Assembly: GCA_035626395.1 (NCBI GenBank)
Contig: DASPNR010000023.1
Location: forward strand, 1 to 64,000
Reading direction: 5' to 3'
DNA: 64,000 bases
Origin: Candidatus Limnocylindrales bacterium
Lineage (GTDB): Bacteria; Desulfobacterota; Binatia; UBA1149; CAITLU01
Within the stretch, counting starts at the first letter, position 1, and the number at the start of each line of letters is the position of its first letter. The notes under the pieces were generated by a model. It was not told where the DNA came from. It saw only the letters and a program-made list of their open reading frames with translations, and did no database searches. The translations under genes and the position numbers were made by a program. Below are positions 34,689-47,296 of the stretch, piece by piece.

Positions 34689-36866
34689 CTACGGCCTTCG
34701 CACGTTGATCAGCAGCATGCCTCGCACGCTCTTGCCCGCATCCGTGCTCGGCGGCGGTGCCTCCGAATAGACGGTGTACGGCAGCTTTACCCTTCTCCTC
34801 CGCTCGGGTGCAGTGTAGAGAACGGCGTCCTCGCCCGGAATCTGAGCGATCAAGCCTCGCTTCGGACGCAGCGGCTTGTCGAACACGACGACATACGGAG
34901 GGTCCATGTGGAAGCCGCCGAGCATTCCTCCTATCGGCGTCGTGGTGCCGTACTGCACCTCCGTGCTCAGGACCTCCAGTGGCGCGACCGTTATGTCGAC
35001 GACCGCCTCCGACGTGAACTCGCCGTCGGTCACCTCGTAGGTGAAGCTGTCGGCGCCCAGGTAATTCCAGTTGGGCCGATACGAGGCTTCTCCATTCGGC
35101 AACAGCTCGAGGAAGCCGTGCGCGACGGGGCTCGTCACACGCACCGAGAGCGGATCACCGTCAGGGTCGCTGTCGTTGGCCAGCACGTTGAACTTGCTGC
35201 CGAAGTGGAAGGCGGCGTTCACTTCGTCCTCATTGGCGACCGGCGGCTCGTTGGCCAGAAAGGACTGCCAGTGCTGTTCGATGATGATCTTGGCGTAGGC
35301 GCCGTAGCCTTTCGTATTGGGATGAGCCGTCCCGGTCGTTTCGCTCTGCGAGCCGTAGATGGTGCCGTACGCGTCACCCTGCGTGATCATGGAGTCCGTT
35401 GCCGTGTTGATGTAGCGATCATTCGCGCACATCCCGTGCTTCTCGAACGCCTCGTAAATCCCGCTGACGTACGTGAAGCCGGCAAGGTCGGCGCCGACCT
35501 CGACCGCTTCGTTGAGCTTGACCGCCCACACAGCCTCGGCCACGCCGATCTCGTCGAAGTCCCACGACCCGAGGACGGTGATGTCTTCGAACAGCTCGGG
35601 GCATCGCAGCCCGTTGTCGTTCTCGAAGAAGCCCGGATATTCGAGCGCCAGCTTCATCCCGTCTTCGACCTGGATGCCGTACCCGTCCAGCTGCGCGCCA
35701 AGCTTTTGCCAGCCGGGCACGACTCGCTCCAGATCCTCGTCGAACTGCTCGCTCAACGTCAGGCCGTTCTGTCCGACAGGCTGCTGATGACAGAGGGTCT
35801 CGAGGATGCACACGCCGACCAGGTCCGCGAAGCGCACGTCGTTGATGCCGCCGGCGACCAGCAGCGAGTCGACCTTACGCGGCGCGTGGGCGTTTTGACC
35901 GGTCAGCGCGTAGTGCAACTGCAGGGTCTGGGGGCCCACCTGATAAGGCCCCTCCCCGTTGGGCGGCGGCTCCATGCCCGCGTAGGGCCCGGTGATACCG
36001 GTTCCGCGCACGAGCCCTGGGTTGGCGTTGTACGGATCGAGAACGTCGAAGGTCCCGGTGTTGTATCGCGTCGTGTCCAGGGTGGCTCCCGAGCATGCGA
36101 ACGACAAGAACGTGACGCTGCTCGTCGGGTCCGCATCCTCGAGGAGCCGGGCTGCCTGAGCGCCGCCGGCATTGGCCGAGCGATGGCAGCGATCGTCCAC
36201 CCAATCCGCGTTCTGCTCATAGGGCGTCGCCAGTTCCGGATACACCGGCCTGTCGACAGCGCCCTCGCCCGACGCGGACGAATCACCGAGCACGACGATC
36301 AGATAATCCTTGACCCGAACCGGTTGCGTGTACGTCTCGATGCTGCCGTCCGCTTCCTTGACTGTCAGCTCGACCCAGTAGTTGCCCTGCGCCGGAAAGT
36401 CGAGGTACGTGTAGCAATCCGTCGAAGGGCCACGCGTCTTGCCGTTCCAGCGCCACGTGTACCTTCTCGTCGGTTTCGCAAAGATCGGTTTTCCGTCCTC
36501 GTCCTTGGCGTCCGGATAATTCTCGTAGCCGTAGTCCTGCTCGCTCTGGCAGCCCATGAAGTTCAGGTACCAGGTGGTCGGATTGACGTATTCCGGGTCG
36601 TACGTCTCCCGCTGCCAGGGCTTGGGAATGCCACCGAACTCGTGCCAGGCATCGTCCCACTGGCTGTACCGGTCCGGCGCGGACCACGAGAAGCCGTTGG
36701 TCGGAAAGACGTACGGCGGCGGATGGATCGGCGTGCTGCCCGGCGAGCCTTCGTCTCCCGGATCCGGGTCGTATCTGGCAGTGGCCACCGGTGCGGAGCC
36801 CAGCAGCATCATCTGCAGCGTCAGCAGCGCCGCGGCCGTTCGGCGCGCACGATGTCGTCTCGTCAT
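34689..36866 (-). CDS. Exported SGNH/GDSL-type hydrolase with a PKD-like N-terminal region and a C-terminal Ig-like domain
   Basis: 725 residues. The start at 36866 is preceded by GGGAGGGAATC. The signal peptide is in LLTLQMMLLGSAPVA. The region before residue 185 includes a PKD-like strand pattern (NYWVELTVKEADGSIETYTQ). The esterase core then follows: block I LGDSSASGEGA near 192, block III GGINDV near 340 (Gly/Asn of the oxyanion hole) and block V TAHPNTKGYGAYA near 514 (catalytic His, with Asp position D-x-x-H not clear). Residues about 550-640 form an Ig/cadherin-like domain (ANDSDPDGDPLSV, SFTYEVTDGE). A secreted esterase or lipase acting on surface polymers is likely. The small gene 27 bp upstream is probably co-transcribed. 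Confidence 0.83.
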   Translation of the reverse strand: MTRRHRARRTAAALLTLQMMLLGSAPVATARYDPDPGDEGSPGSTPIHPPPYVFPTNGFSWSAPDRYSQWDDAWHEFGGIPKPWQRETYDPEYVNPTTWYLNFMGCQSEQDYGYENYPDAKDEDGKPIFAKPTRRYTWRWNGKTRGPSTDCYTYLDFPAQGNYWVELTVKEADGSIETYTQPVRVKDYLIVVLGDSSASGEGAVDRPVYPELATPYEQNADWVDDRCHRSANAGGAQAARLLEDADPTSSVTFLSFACSGATLDTTRYNTGTFDVLDPYNANPGLVRGTGITGPYAGMEPPPNGEGPYQVGPQTLQLHYALTGQNAHAPRKVDSLLVAGGINDVRFADLVGVCILETLCHQQPVGQNGLTLSEQFDEDLERVVPGWQKLGAQLDGYGIQVEDGMKLALEYPGFFENDNGLRCPELFEDITVLGSWDFDEIGVAEAVWAVKLNEAVEVGADLAGFTYVSGIYEAFEKHGMCANDRYINTATDSMITQGDAYGTIYGSQSETTGTAHPNTKGYGAYAKIIIEQHWQSFLANEPPVANEDEVNAAFHFGSKFNVLANDSDPDGDPLSVRVTSPVAHGFLELLPNGEASYRPNWNYLGADSFTYEVTDGEFTSEAVVDITVAPLEVLSTEVQYGTTTPIGGMLGGFHMDPPYVVVFDKPLRPKRGLIAQIPGEDAVLYTAPERRRRVKLPYTVYSEAPPPSTDAGKSVRGMLLINVRRP

Positions 36867-36893
36867 GATTCCCTCCCTGTATTCGTGGCTGGA

Positions 36894-37184
36894 TCAGTCT
36901 TGGCGATCGCTGCCCGCGCCGTCTTCGGCGAGGATTCGGTGGACGATCGCGAGCAGCGCTTCGATCGAAGCGAAATTGCCCCCGTCACTCGTGGCCAGGT
37001 GTTGAACGCGGCCGCTCAGCTGGCCGCCAGCTGCGTCGCAGTCGTCGGCGACCTCGACGACGAACGCACGCCGCAGCGCGCCCCGGCCCGTTGCAAGCGA
37101 GCTTGCGGAGCCGGCCGGAGTGTCGGCGGCCAGGGTCTCGGGTGTGGCCGAATTTCCCTCCGGCCGCTTCTGCGTCGGCTTCAT
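36894..37184 (-). CDS. Small hypothetical protein
   Basis: 96 residues from the ATG at 37184, with GGAGAGA upstream; the frame is open upstream of this but Arg/Pro-rich and unlikely. The first 40 residues are Pro/Thr/Ala-rich and disordered. From about 45 the chain reads RRAFVVEVADDCDAAGGQLSGRVQHLAT then ASIEALLAIVHRIL, which resembles a compact alpha/beta fold that I have seen annotated as a hypothetical protein in proteobacteria, but I cannot name it. It is 27 bp upstream of the SGNH hydrolase on the same strand. Confidence 0.6.
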   Translation of the reverse strand: MKPTQKRPEGNSATPETLAADTPAGSASSLATGRGALRRAFVVEVADDCDAAGGQLSGRVQHLATSDGGNFASIEALLAIVHRILAEDGAGSDRQD

Positions 37185-37504
37185 TGGTCTCTCCGCCTCG
37201 GACTCCGCCGGTTCTCGCGGTCGAGCACCGGCAGGCGGACGGGAAACTGACACAGCTCGGGGCGCCGAGTATCGAAAGAACCTGGAATTAACTTGGAAAG
37301 AAGTGGCCGGCGGACCGCTCTCGGCCGGCCCGCAGATCCGGAAACGCCGCGCCACCGGATCGGCGGCGACGGCGCTGCTGGCGACGCGGCTCACGCGCAG
37401 TCGCCGTGGATGCGCGCGCCGGGACGCCTGCGTTGACACGAGCTCGGCCGGCGCATACGAAGGCTCGCCACACTAGCCGGCCGAGCCGGTCTTGGGGGAA
37501 ATCC
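37185..37504. other. Divergent intergenic region
   Basis: 320 bp between a small minus-strand gene and the next exported protein. It includes a locally AT-rich stretch (37285-37305), where promoters would be expected, but I could not assign clear -35/-10 boxes. No RNA gene seen. Confidence 0.5.
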
Positions 37505-38488
37505 ATGTCATTCGTCACTCCAGCCATTGCTCGCGCCACCGGTCTGTCCGTTCTCGCTCTTGTCGGCCTGCTGCTGCAGGCCGGCTCGTCGTCCGCCAGC
37601 TCGACCTGCCTTACCGGCACCGACCCCGTCGTCGCCGCCGATGCGGCCCAGATCGCGGCCGTGCGCGAGCTCGTCGAGTCGACCTGCGTCTGCTCCAGCT
37701 TCGACGGAAGCGAAGACAAGCAGCGCAGCGACTACAAGGACTGCGTGGAGGGCGTCATCGCTTCGCAGGTTCCCTCCGCGCTGCGGCGCAAGTGCCGTCT
37801 GACGGTCGAGAAGATGTACAAGCGCACGACCTGCGGGCGTGACGCGCGCTTCAATTTTCAACCGTGTGTGTCGATGGATGCCGAAGGTGTCCGTGGATGC
37901 ACGATCGTGCCCACCACCAAGCGCGATGGCACGACGGCGCTGGAAAAGTGCCGCGAGAAAGGCACCATCGCCGCCGCAACGTGCAGCGGCTTCACGTCCT
38001 GCATCGATGCCGCCGACACCAGCGGCGACCTCGTGATCGGCTCGGGCGATGCGCCGGCCTGCGATATCGGCATAGCCATCCGCGCCGCCGCTCTCGACGA
38101 ATACCTGACGGTCGACGCGGACACCGAGGAGCTCGCGACGAGCCCGAGTGACGCGCTGCTGGACCAGCGCTTCGACATCCAGAACATCGACGGCCGCACC
38201 TACATCCGCGCCCTTGCCGCAGACGCCTACCTGCGCGACGACGGCGGCGTCGTCAAGGCCGATGCGCAAGATCTCGCCTCGGCCACGGCCTGGGTGATCT
38301 TCGTTCAGACCGCCGTCGTCGGCGAAGCTACGAGCAGCGACGCCTACATCATGAAGGATGGCGCGGCGGGCCCCGATGTCGATATTCTCCGCGCCGACTC
38401 CGCGACGGGAGAAGTGCGGGTGGTAAGGATGAACATCGTCGACGCACTGAGCTCCAGCGACACGAAGATGACTCTCATCACGCGCTGA
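37505..38488 (+). CDS. Exported protein: cysteine-rich helical N-terminus and beta-trefoil (fascin-like) C-terminus, tentative
   Basis: 327 residues from ATG 37505 (GGGGGAAATCC upstream). The signal peptide region is LSVLALVGLLLQAGSSSAS. Residues about 40-150 hold paired cysteines (ESTCVCSSFDGSEDKQ, DYKDC, LRRKCRLTVEKMY, TTCGR) and look helical. From about 190 the sequence has repeats of the LxxxDGxxxT type (EYLTVDADTEELATS, RTYIRALAADAYLRDDGG, AYIMKDGAAGPDV), consistent with a fascin/ricin-like beta-trefoil that binds actin, sugars or other ligands. That fold call is tentative. It is convergent with the amidohydrolase across 85 bp. Confidence 0.65.
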   Translation: MSFVTPAIARATGLSVLALVGLLLQAGSSSASSTCLTGTDPVVAADAAQIAAVRELVESTCVCSSFDGSEDKQRSDYKDCVEGVIASQVPSALRRKCRLTVEKMYKRTTCGRDARFNFQPCVSMDAEGVRGCTIVPTTKRDGTTALEKCREKGTIAAATCSGFTSCIDAADTSGDLVIGSGDAPACDIGIAIRAAALDEYLTVDADTEELATSPSDALLDQRFDIQNIDGRTYIRALAADAYLRDDGGVVKADAQDLASATAWVIFVQTAVVGEATSSDAYIMKDGAAGPDVDILRADSATGEVRVVRMNIVDALSSSDTKMTLITR

Positions 38489-38573
38489 GGCGACCATGCG
38501 CAGGGCGGTCGCGCCACCATCGCCCGACGCAAGCGGCCGCGCAGCGGCACCGGCTCCGCACCGCGTCCGAGTC

Positions 38574-39977
38574 TCAACCGCGGATCGCTGCCGCGATCAC
38601 GCCGAACCCCGTGCCGCGCATCGGCGGCAGCTCACCCGCACGATCGCGCGCGCGGCCGAGCACCGCCTCCGCCGATGCATCCGCCCGCTGCAGCAGCCCG
38701 GCCACATCGACGCCGCAGAGCACGCCGTCGCGCTTGACCACGTGCCCGGCCACCAGAACCGTGCGCACATCGGACGGCGTCGTCTGGAACACCAGCGTAC
38801 CGGCGGCGTCCACGCGCGGATGCTGTGCGATGCCGGGCCCGCCCACGATGATGATGTCGGCCTGCTTGCCGGGCGTCAGGCTGCCGATGCGGCCGCCCTG
38901 CCCGATCGCCTCGGCGCCGTTGATCGTCACCCACTCCAGCGCATCAGCCGCCGTCACCGTGACATAGATCGGATCCTGCCCGGCAAGGTTCATGCCCTCG
39001 GTGTCGGCCCAGCGCTTGAACGCCACCGCCATGCGAAGCTGCGTCAGCAGGTCGCCGCTGTTCAGGGAAATGACGTCGCACGACAGCGTCGGCTTGATGC
39101 CGTGCCGCTCGCAGGCGGCAAAGACGGGGCGGCCCATTCCCATGTTCAGCTCCGTCTCGGGCGAGATCGAGACCTTGGCGCCGGCACGCGCGAGGCGCAC
39201 CCATTCGTCATCCCGCAGCGTGTTGCAGTGGACGTGCACCTGCTCGGGCCCCAGTAGCCCCGCCTCGTCGAGCTCGGTGATCCCGCTCGGCATGGCCCAG
39301 ACGCAGCCGGTGTGGCAGACGACGACGGCATTGCGGCTGCGCGCGGCCCGGATCTCGGCTGCCACGTCGGCGGGGGCGACCGTCTCGCTCAGCGCCACCC
39401 CGAGCGTCAGCAAACCCGACGACGATGCGAAATACCGATCGGCGATGCGCGCGAAATCCTCGACCCGCTGCGCGTGCGTCGCGAAATGCGGCGGCGCCTG
39501 CGGGCTGCTCTCGAAGAAGCCGTAACCGAACACCGCACGCACGCCCGCATCGCGAAGCCCGGCAACGGCGGCGTCGGCGTGCTCCGGTGTATTGTTGCAG
39601 TGCGAGAAGTCGAGGATGGTGGTGACGCCGGCGTTGAGCGCTTCGAGCGCGCCGAGGCGGTTGCCGAGATGCACGTCGTCGGGGGAATACACGGGCGAGA
39701 TCGAGAGGCGCACGCCGAGGTAGTAGTCCACCAGCGTCCAGTCCGCGCACAGCGCGCGCAGCTGCGTCTGCCAGGTGTGGCGATGCGTGTCGATCATGCC
39801 GGGCGCAACGATGTGGCCCGCGGCATCGATCACCTCGGCATCGTCCACATCCAGACGCGCAGCGACGGCGACGATGCGATCGTCCTCCACCAGCACGTCG
39901 GCGCGCGGAAAGTCGCCGAGGGCGCGGTCCATCGTCAGCACGTGACCGCCCCGAATCAGCGTCCGTCGCGGTGCCAT
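38574..39977 (-). CDS. Amidohydrolase (cytosine deaminase/chlorohydrolase-like)
   Basis: 467 residues from the ATG at 39977; a longer frame upstream only overlaps the neighbouring gene. The first metal motif is DTHRHTWQTQ (HxH) near residue 58. Others are VCHTGCVW near 218, VHVHCNTL near 246, and SPETELNMGMGRP near 270; the CDVI segment near 300 supplies the metal-linked Asp. TPGKQADIIIV near 400 is typical of this superfamily's late beta-sandwich strand. Members hydrolyse or deaminate nucleobases, triazines or melamines with a mononuclear metal centre. The substrate is unknown. It starts 8 bp after the stop of the PASTA/WPG gene, the last gene of a minus-strand run. Confidence 0.9.
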   Translation of the reverse strand: MAPRRTLIRGGHVLTMDRALGDFPRADVLVEDDRIVAVAARLDVDDAEVIDAAGHIVAPGMIDTHRHTWQTQLRALCADWTLVDYYLGVRLSISPVYSPDDVHLGNRLGALEALNAGVTTILDFSHCNNTPEHADAAVAGLRDAGVRAVFGYGFFESSPQAPPHFATHAQRVEDFARIADRYFASSSGLLTLGVALSETVAPADVAAEIRAARSRNAVVVCHTGCVWAMPSGITELDEAGLLGPEQVHVHCNTLRDDEWVRLARAGAKVSISPETELNMGMGRPVFAACERHGIKPTLSCDVISLNSGDLLTQLRMAVAFKRWADTEGMNLAGQDPIYVTVTAADALEWVTINGAEAIGQGGRIGSLTPGKQADIIIVGGPGIAQHPRVDAAGTLVFQTTPSDVRTVLVAGHVVKRDGVLCGVDVAGLLQRADASAEAVLGRARDRAGELPPMRGTGFGVIAAAIRG

Positions 39978-39985
39978 GGCGGATC

Positions 39986-41257
39986 CTACTGCTGCGGTGC
40001 GGTCGCGACGGCGTCGGCGATCGCCTTGGGATCGCAGCCGCGCGTGGCGGCCCGCAGCGCGAGCGCATCGGCCTGCGCACGCTGGCCGGCGCCGGCACGG
40101 CCACGAATCTCGGCGAGAATCGCCGCGCACGGGCCTTCCTCCTCCGCTGCTGCATCGTGCGGTGGTGGAGCATGGTCGCCCGGCGACGCCGGCTCTGCTT
40201 CGTACGGACGGGGTGGAGGCCATGGCACCTGATCGTCGCCGCCGCCGCCGCCGTCCGGCGCATTGCCGTAACGGTCGTCGCCGCCGCCGTCGCCGCGCGC
40301 GTCGCGATAACGATCGGAGCCTCGCGGCGCATCGCCGTAGCGGTCGCCCGCGCCGTCTTCGAAGCGGCCCGGCTGCGCCTCGTCCCAGTTCTCGTCCTCG
40401 ACCGGAGGCGGCATCGACAGCGAGGAGTCGCCGCGTTCCCTCGGCCCGGCAACGCCGGGCGCTGCGCCGGCAGCCGGCGCCGTTCCCGCGCCAGCTTCGA
40501 CGGCGACCGATGCGTCGCAGCGCGAGCGCGACTCCTCCCAGCGCATGCCCATAGGGCAGCGGCATTCGTAATCGGTTCCCGACGGCGACAGCACCGCGAC
40601 CGTTCCAGGCCAGCGCGACTGGCATTCGGCGCCGACTTCGTGCGTGGAGGCTCCGCATTCGAGCGCCTCGGCGTTCCACGGCTTCTCGGGCGGACACGTG
40701 CAGTGGAAGGTGCCTTCGCCGGTGAAGGCGGGAATCGAGCCAGGCCATTTGCTCGAGCACACGTCGCCCGCGGCCTTCTCGCGCGGCTCGCAGCGATCGC
40801 CGTGAAGGCCCCACCACTGGCCTTCGGGACAGCGGCAGGCGCCGATGACGCGATCGTAGCTGCTGCCGGGCCAGCGCGAGCAGTCGGCCATCACCGGCGC
40901 GGCAGGCAGCGCGGGCGCGGCGGGTGCGCCTCCCGATGCCGGAGCCGCGGGCTGCGCACCGGGGGCCCCGTCGTCGTACACGAACAGGATCACGGGCGCG
41001 CCCGATGGCAGCGGATTGCCGGCAGGCGGCACCTGCGCGGCGACGCGACCACGATCCTGCGGATACGGTGCCATTCCGGCCGACCGCCACTGCGCCGCAA
41101 AGCCACCCTTGATCAGCCGCCTCTCCACCTCGGGCCGCGGAAGGCCCACGTACTGCGGCACGACTCGTGTCTGTGCCGCCACGTCGGCCGACAGCAGCGC
41201 GACCAAGGAAACCGCCGAAAAGGCCGCCAGGGCCGCACGGGAAACGATTGCGCTCAT
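39986..41257 (-). CDS. Exported PASTA-domain protein with three cysteine-rich WPG repeats
   Basis: 423 residues. The start at 41257 has AGGGACAG 5-10 nt upstream. The signal peptide ends near ADVAAQ. Residues about 32-93 match a PASTA domain (VPQYVGLPRPEVERRLIKGG, and PPAGNPLPSGAPVILFV). After a Pro/Ala-rich linker come three repeats of about 42 residues: CSRWPGS...CRCPEGQWW...C, CSSKWPGS...CTCPPEKPW...C and CQSRWPGT...CRCPMGMRW...C. An Arg/Asp/Tyr-rich tract (DRYGDAPRGSDRYRDARG) follows, then a helical C-terminus with CAAIL and GCDPKAIADAV. The PASTA domain suggests peptidoglycan or muropeptide contact. The WPG repeat is not a family I can name. Confidence 0.75.
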   Translation of the reverse strand: MSAIVSRAALAAFSAVSLVALLSADVAAQTRVVPQYVGLPRPEVERRLIKGGFAAQWRSAGMAPYPQDRGRVAAQVPPAGNPLPSGAPVILFVYDDGAPGAQPAAPASGGAPAAPALPAAPVMADCSRWPGSSYDRVIGACRCPEGQWWGLHGDRCEPREKAAGDVCSSKWPGSIPAFTGEGTFHCTCPPEKPWNAEALECGASTHEVGAECQSRWPGTVAVLSPSGTDYECRCPMGMRWEESRSRCDASVAVEAGAGTAPAAGAAPGVAGPRERGDSSLSMPPPVEDENWDEAQPGRFEDGAGDRYGDAPRGSDRYRDARGDGGGDDRYGNAPDGGGGGDDQVPWPPPRPYEAEPASPGDHAPPPHDAAAEEEGPCAAILAEIRGRAGAGQRAQADALALRAATRGCDPKAIADAVATAPQQ

Positions 41258-41283
41258 CCTGTCCCTCGTAGGCATGGGTCCGC

Positions 41284-42605
41284 TCAAGCGCCGGGCTCGT
41301 CGAGCGAGCCGAGACATTCCTGCAGCGCCTCGACCTGTTCTACCCAATAGCGGTCGGTGCGGAAATCGGTGAACACCCGCGCAAATGCGGCATCTTCCCA
41401 GCGCCGCGCAATCCACGCTGCGAAGTGCAGCAGTCGCAGCGCGCGCAGCGGCTCGACCAGGCGCAGCGTGGAATGGTCGAAATCACGCAGCTGCTCGTAG
41501 CCGTCGATCAGCGCCCGACGCCGCGCCCGTGCCCACTCGTCGCGGCCCGGCGCGATCAGCCACAGGTCCTGCACGCAGGGCCCGCGCAGCATGTCGTCGA
41601 AATCGACGAGCATTGCGCCGTCGCGGCCCCACAGGATGTTGCCGAGGTGGCAGTCCCCGTGGATGCGCTGCACGTCCGCCTGCGCGAACCATGGCTGCGC
41701 GCGGTCGCAGATCGCCTCGGCGACGTGCCGGTAGCGGTCGCGATAGGGCGCCGGGATCGTGCCCGACTCCAGCAGATACTCGAGGTTGCCGCGCCCGTAG
41801 GTGTCCACGTCGAGCTGCAGCCGGCTCGGCGCCGTGCTCCTGGCGCCGACCATGTGCACGCGCGCGAGCAGACGTCCGAGCTGTTCGGCCTCCGCCTCGC
41901 TGATCTCGTCGCTGAGGCGGCCGCCGACGCGTGGAAACAATGCGAAGTAGATCCCGAGGTCGGACAGCTCGCCGAGTGTGGCGCCGGCGTCGTCGCAAAT
42001 CGTGGTGTCATCGTCGTCCTGATCGCGCGTGTCGCCGCCGAGCGCCGCTCGTTCGTCCTCGCCGTCGCCGGTGCCGCCGCCGAGCGGCAGCGGGGGCACG
42101 ACCGGAATCTCGGCCTCGGCCAGTTCACGCAGAAACCGATGCTCTTCGAGGATTTGCTCGCGGCTCCAGCGGCCGGGCCGGTAGAACTTCGCCACGCGAA
42201 AGCGGTCGCTGGGGCTGCGCACCTCGCCCTCGACCTCGACCTCGATGTCGTAGACGCGATTCTCCATGCTGTTGAGCGCCAGGCAGCGGCCCGTGCAGGT
42301 CAGACCGCTCTGCTCGACGGCGCCAAGGATGCGATCGGGAGTCAGGCCATGAAAGAAGCGGGTGCTTTCGGCGCCGAACAGGCGCGAGCTGCCGCCGCCG
42401 CGCTCGCCGGCAACGTGGCCGCCGCTGCCGCGCTCGCCGCTGAGCTTGCCGCCGCTGCGCTCGCCGATGACGTTGCCGCTGATGTTGCCGCCGCTGCGAT
42501 CGCCGCTGACGTTGCCGGCGACGTTGCCGCTGACGTTGCCGCTGACGTCGCCAGCGGCGCGGTTGCCGCCGGCGCGGCCGCGACCGCCGCTACTTTTGCG
42601 ACCGC

Positions 42606-42609
<4 letters not shown>
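41284..42609 (-). CDS. srkA: SrkA/YihE-like stress response protein kinase with a Gly/Ser/Asn-rich N-terminal extension
   Basis: About 441 residues if it starts at the TTG 42609, which overlaps the metH stop (TTGA). No in-frame ATG precedes the homologous region, so the start is uncertain. From about residue 87 the protein follows E. coli Srk[57 protein letters not shown], the catalytic [13 protein letters not shown], the metal-binding [16 protein letters not shown] and the end [13 protein letters not shown]. Family role: aminoglycoside-phosphotransferase-fold kinase that protects against stress-induced death. Residues about 17-65 are a tandem GNVS/SGG-type repeat encoded by a 12-bp minisatellite. 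It lies directly behind metH, 26 bp ahead of the PASTA gene. Confidence 0.85.
42412..42552. repeat. Degenerate 12-bp tandem repeat (minisatellite) in the srkA-like 5' region
   Basis: Four near-perfect 12-bp units lie at 42505-42552, two identical (GCTGACGTTGCC) and two with one or two changes. Degenerate copies continue down to about 42412. Read on the minus strand they give G-N-V-S or G-N-V-A blocks. Unit length is a multiple of three, so copy-number change would not shift the frame. Confidence 0.7.
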
Positions 42610-46361
<3,752 letters not shown>

Positions 46362-46481
46362 TGCCTTCGTCCGGTCTGAACCGTTGTCTGTAGCAGGGAC
46401 GGGCGGGAGGGGACAGCCACGCTCATGCCGGCCAGACGGGTGCTGCATCGTCGCTACTGCAGCGGCGCCCGTGTCTTAGCG

Positions 46482-46499
46482 GAGGGCGCCGGAGCCCTC
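46482..46499 (-). terminator. Short hairpin behind the inositol monophosphatase gene
   Basis: The arms GAGGGC and GCCCTC form a 6-bp perfect stem with a 6-nt loop, immediately after the stop codon (46502-46504) in the minus direction. There is no T-tract, so it may attenuate rather than end transcription towards metH. Confidence 0.4.
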
Positions 46500-46501
46500 T
46501 T

Positions 46502-47296
46502 TCATTTCGGGCGGATGCCGTCGCTGGCCATCTGCGCGAGCTCCGCAGTGGCCGCAGCCATCAAAGGATAGCTCTGCTGCTCGTAGGCGATGCCGGTCTG
46601 CAGCGGGAACGGCGCCGGCGCCGATGCGGGCACCACCACGCCGCCGGCCTCCTCGACGAGCAGCGATGCAGCGGCGAGATCCCAGATCTTCGGCCGCGTC
46701 TCGAAAGCGAGCGCGGCGCTGCCGCGCGCCACGCTCACCAGGCTGTACGTGGCGCAGCCGAACACGCGCATCTTCACCGGCAGGTTGACGTCGTAGAAGC
46801 GCAGCGTGCGCGAGCAGCACGCCAGCACGCGCCAGCGCCCTTGCGGCGGCGGCGGCTCGACGGCAATGGCGCGGCCGTTGAGCGTGGCGCCGCAGCCGCG
46901 CGCCGCGACGTAGAGCTCATCGAGCGCCGGAAAGAACAGCACCGCCAGCGACGGGTGGCCGCCGCTGGTGCGGGCGATCGAAATCCCCCAGTGCTGCAGG
47001 CCGCGCGAGAAGTTGGTGGTGCCGTCGATGGGATCGACGATCCAGACGTGCTGGCGCGAATCGTCGTAGCGGGTGTTGTCCTCTTCGCTCAGGATGCCGT
47101 CGCTCGGGTAGGCGGCGCCGATGCCGCCGGCGATCAGGGCATCCGCTGCCAGATCGGCCTCAGTGACCAGGGAGAAGTCGGCCTTCAGGTGCGAGCTCAG
47201 ATCGGCGCGCCGGAAGTACTCGAGCAGCATGCGACCCGCGCTCCGGGCAAGCTCGACGGCGAAGTCACAGGCTGCGCGTTCGTCGCGCTCACCCAT
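46502..47296 (-). CDS. Inositol monophosphatase family phosphatase
   Basis: 264 residues, a normal length. Metal-site motifs are present: SEEDNTR near residue 70 (Glu of the EE pair), VDPIDGTTNFSRG near 87-99 (the D-x-x-D-G-T/S motif) and WDLAAASLLVEEAGG near 215. The N-terminal helix (AACDFAVELARSAGRMLLEYF) fits. The family hydrolyses inositol-1-phosphate, or related phosphates such as 3'-phosphoadenosine 5'-phosphate or histidinol phosphate, using Mg2+ and is inhibited by Li+. Which of these applies is not decided here. It overlaps nudC by 8 nt and is therefore co-transcribed with it. Confidence 0.9.
   Translation of the reverse strand: MGERDERAACDFAVELARSAGRMLLEYFRRADLSSHLKADFSLVTEADLAADALIAGGIGAAYPSDGILSEEDNTRYDDSRQHVWIVDPIDGTTNFSRGLQHWGISIARTSGGHPSLAVLFFPALDELYVAARGCGATLNGRAIAVEPPPPQGRWRVLACCSRTLRFYDVNLPVKMRVFGCATYSLVSVARGSAALAFETRPKIWDLAAASLLVEEAGGVVVPASAPAPFPLQTGIAYEQQSYPLMAAATAELAQMASDGIRPK

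Noticed and set aside
46362..46501. Possible riboswitch (SAM, SAH or B12) upstream of metH
   Set aside because: Only 140 bp separate the genes; no conserved B12-box or SAH/SAM core was found, only a short hairpin after the preceding stop.
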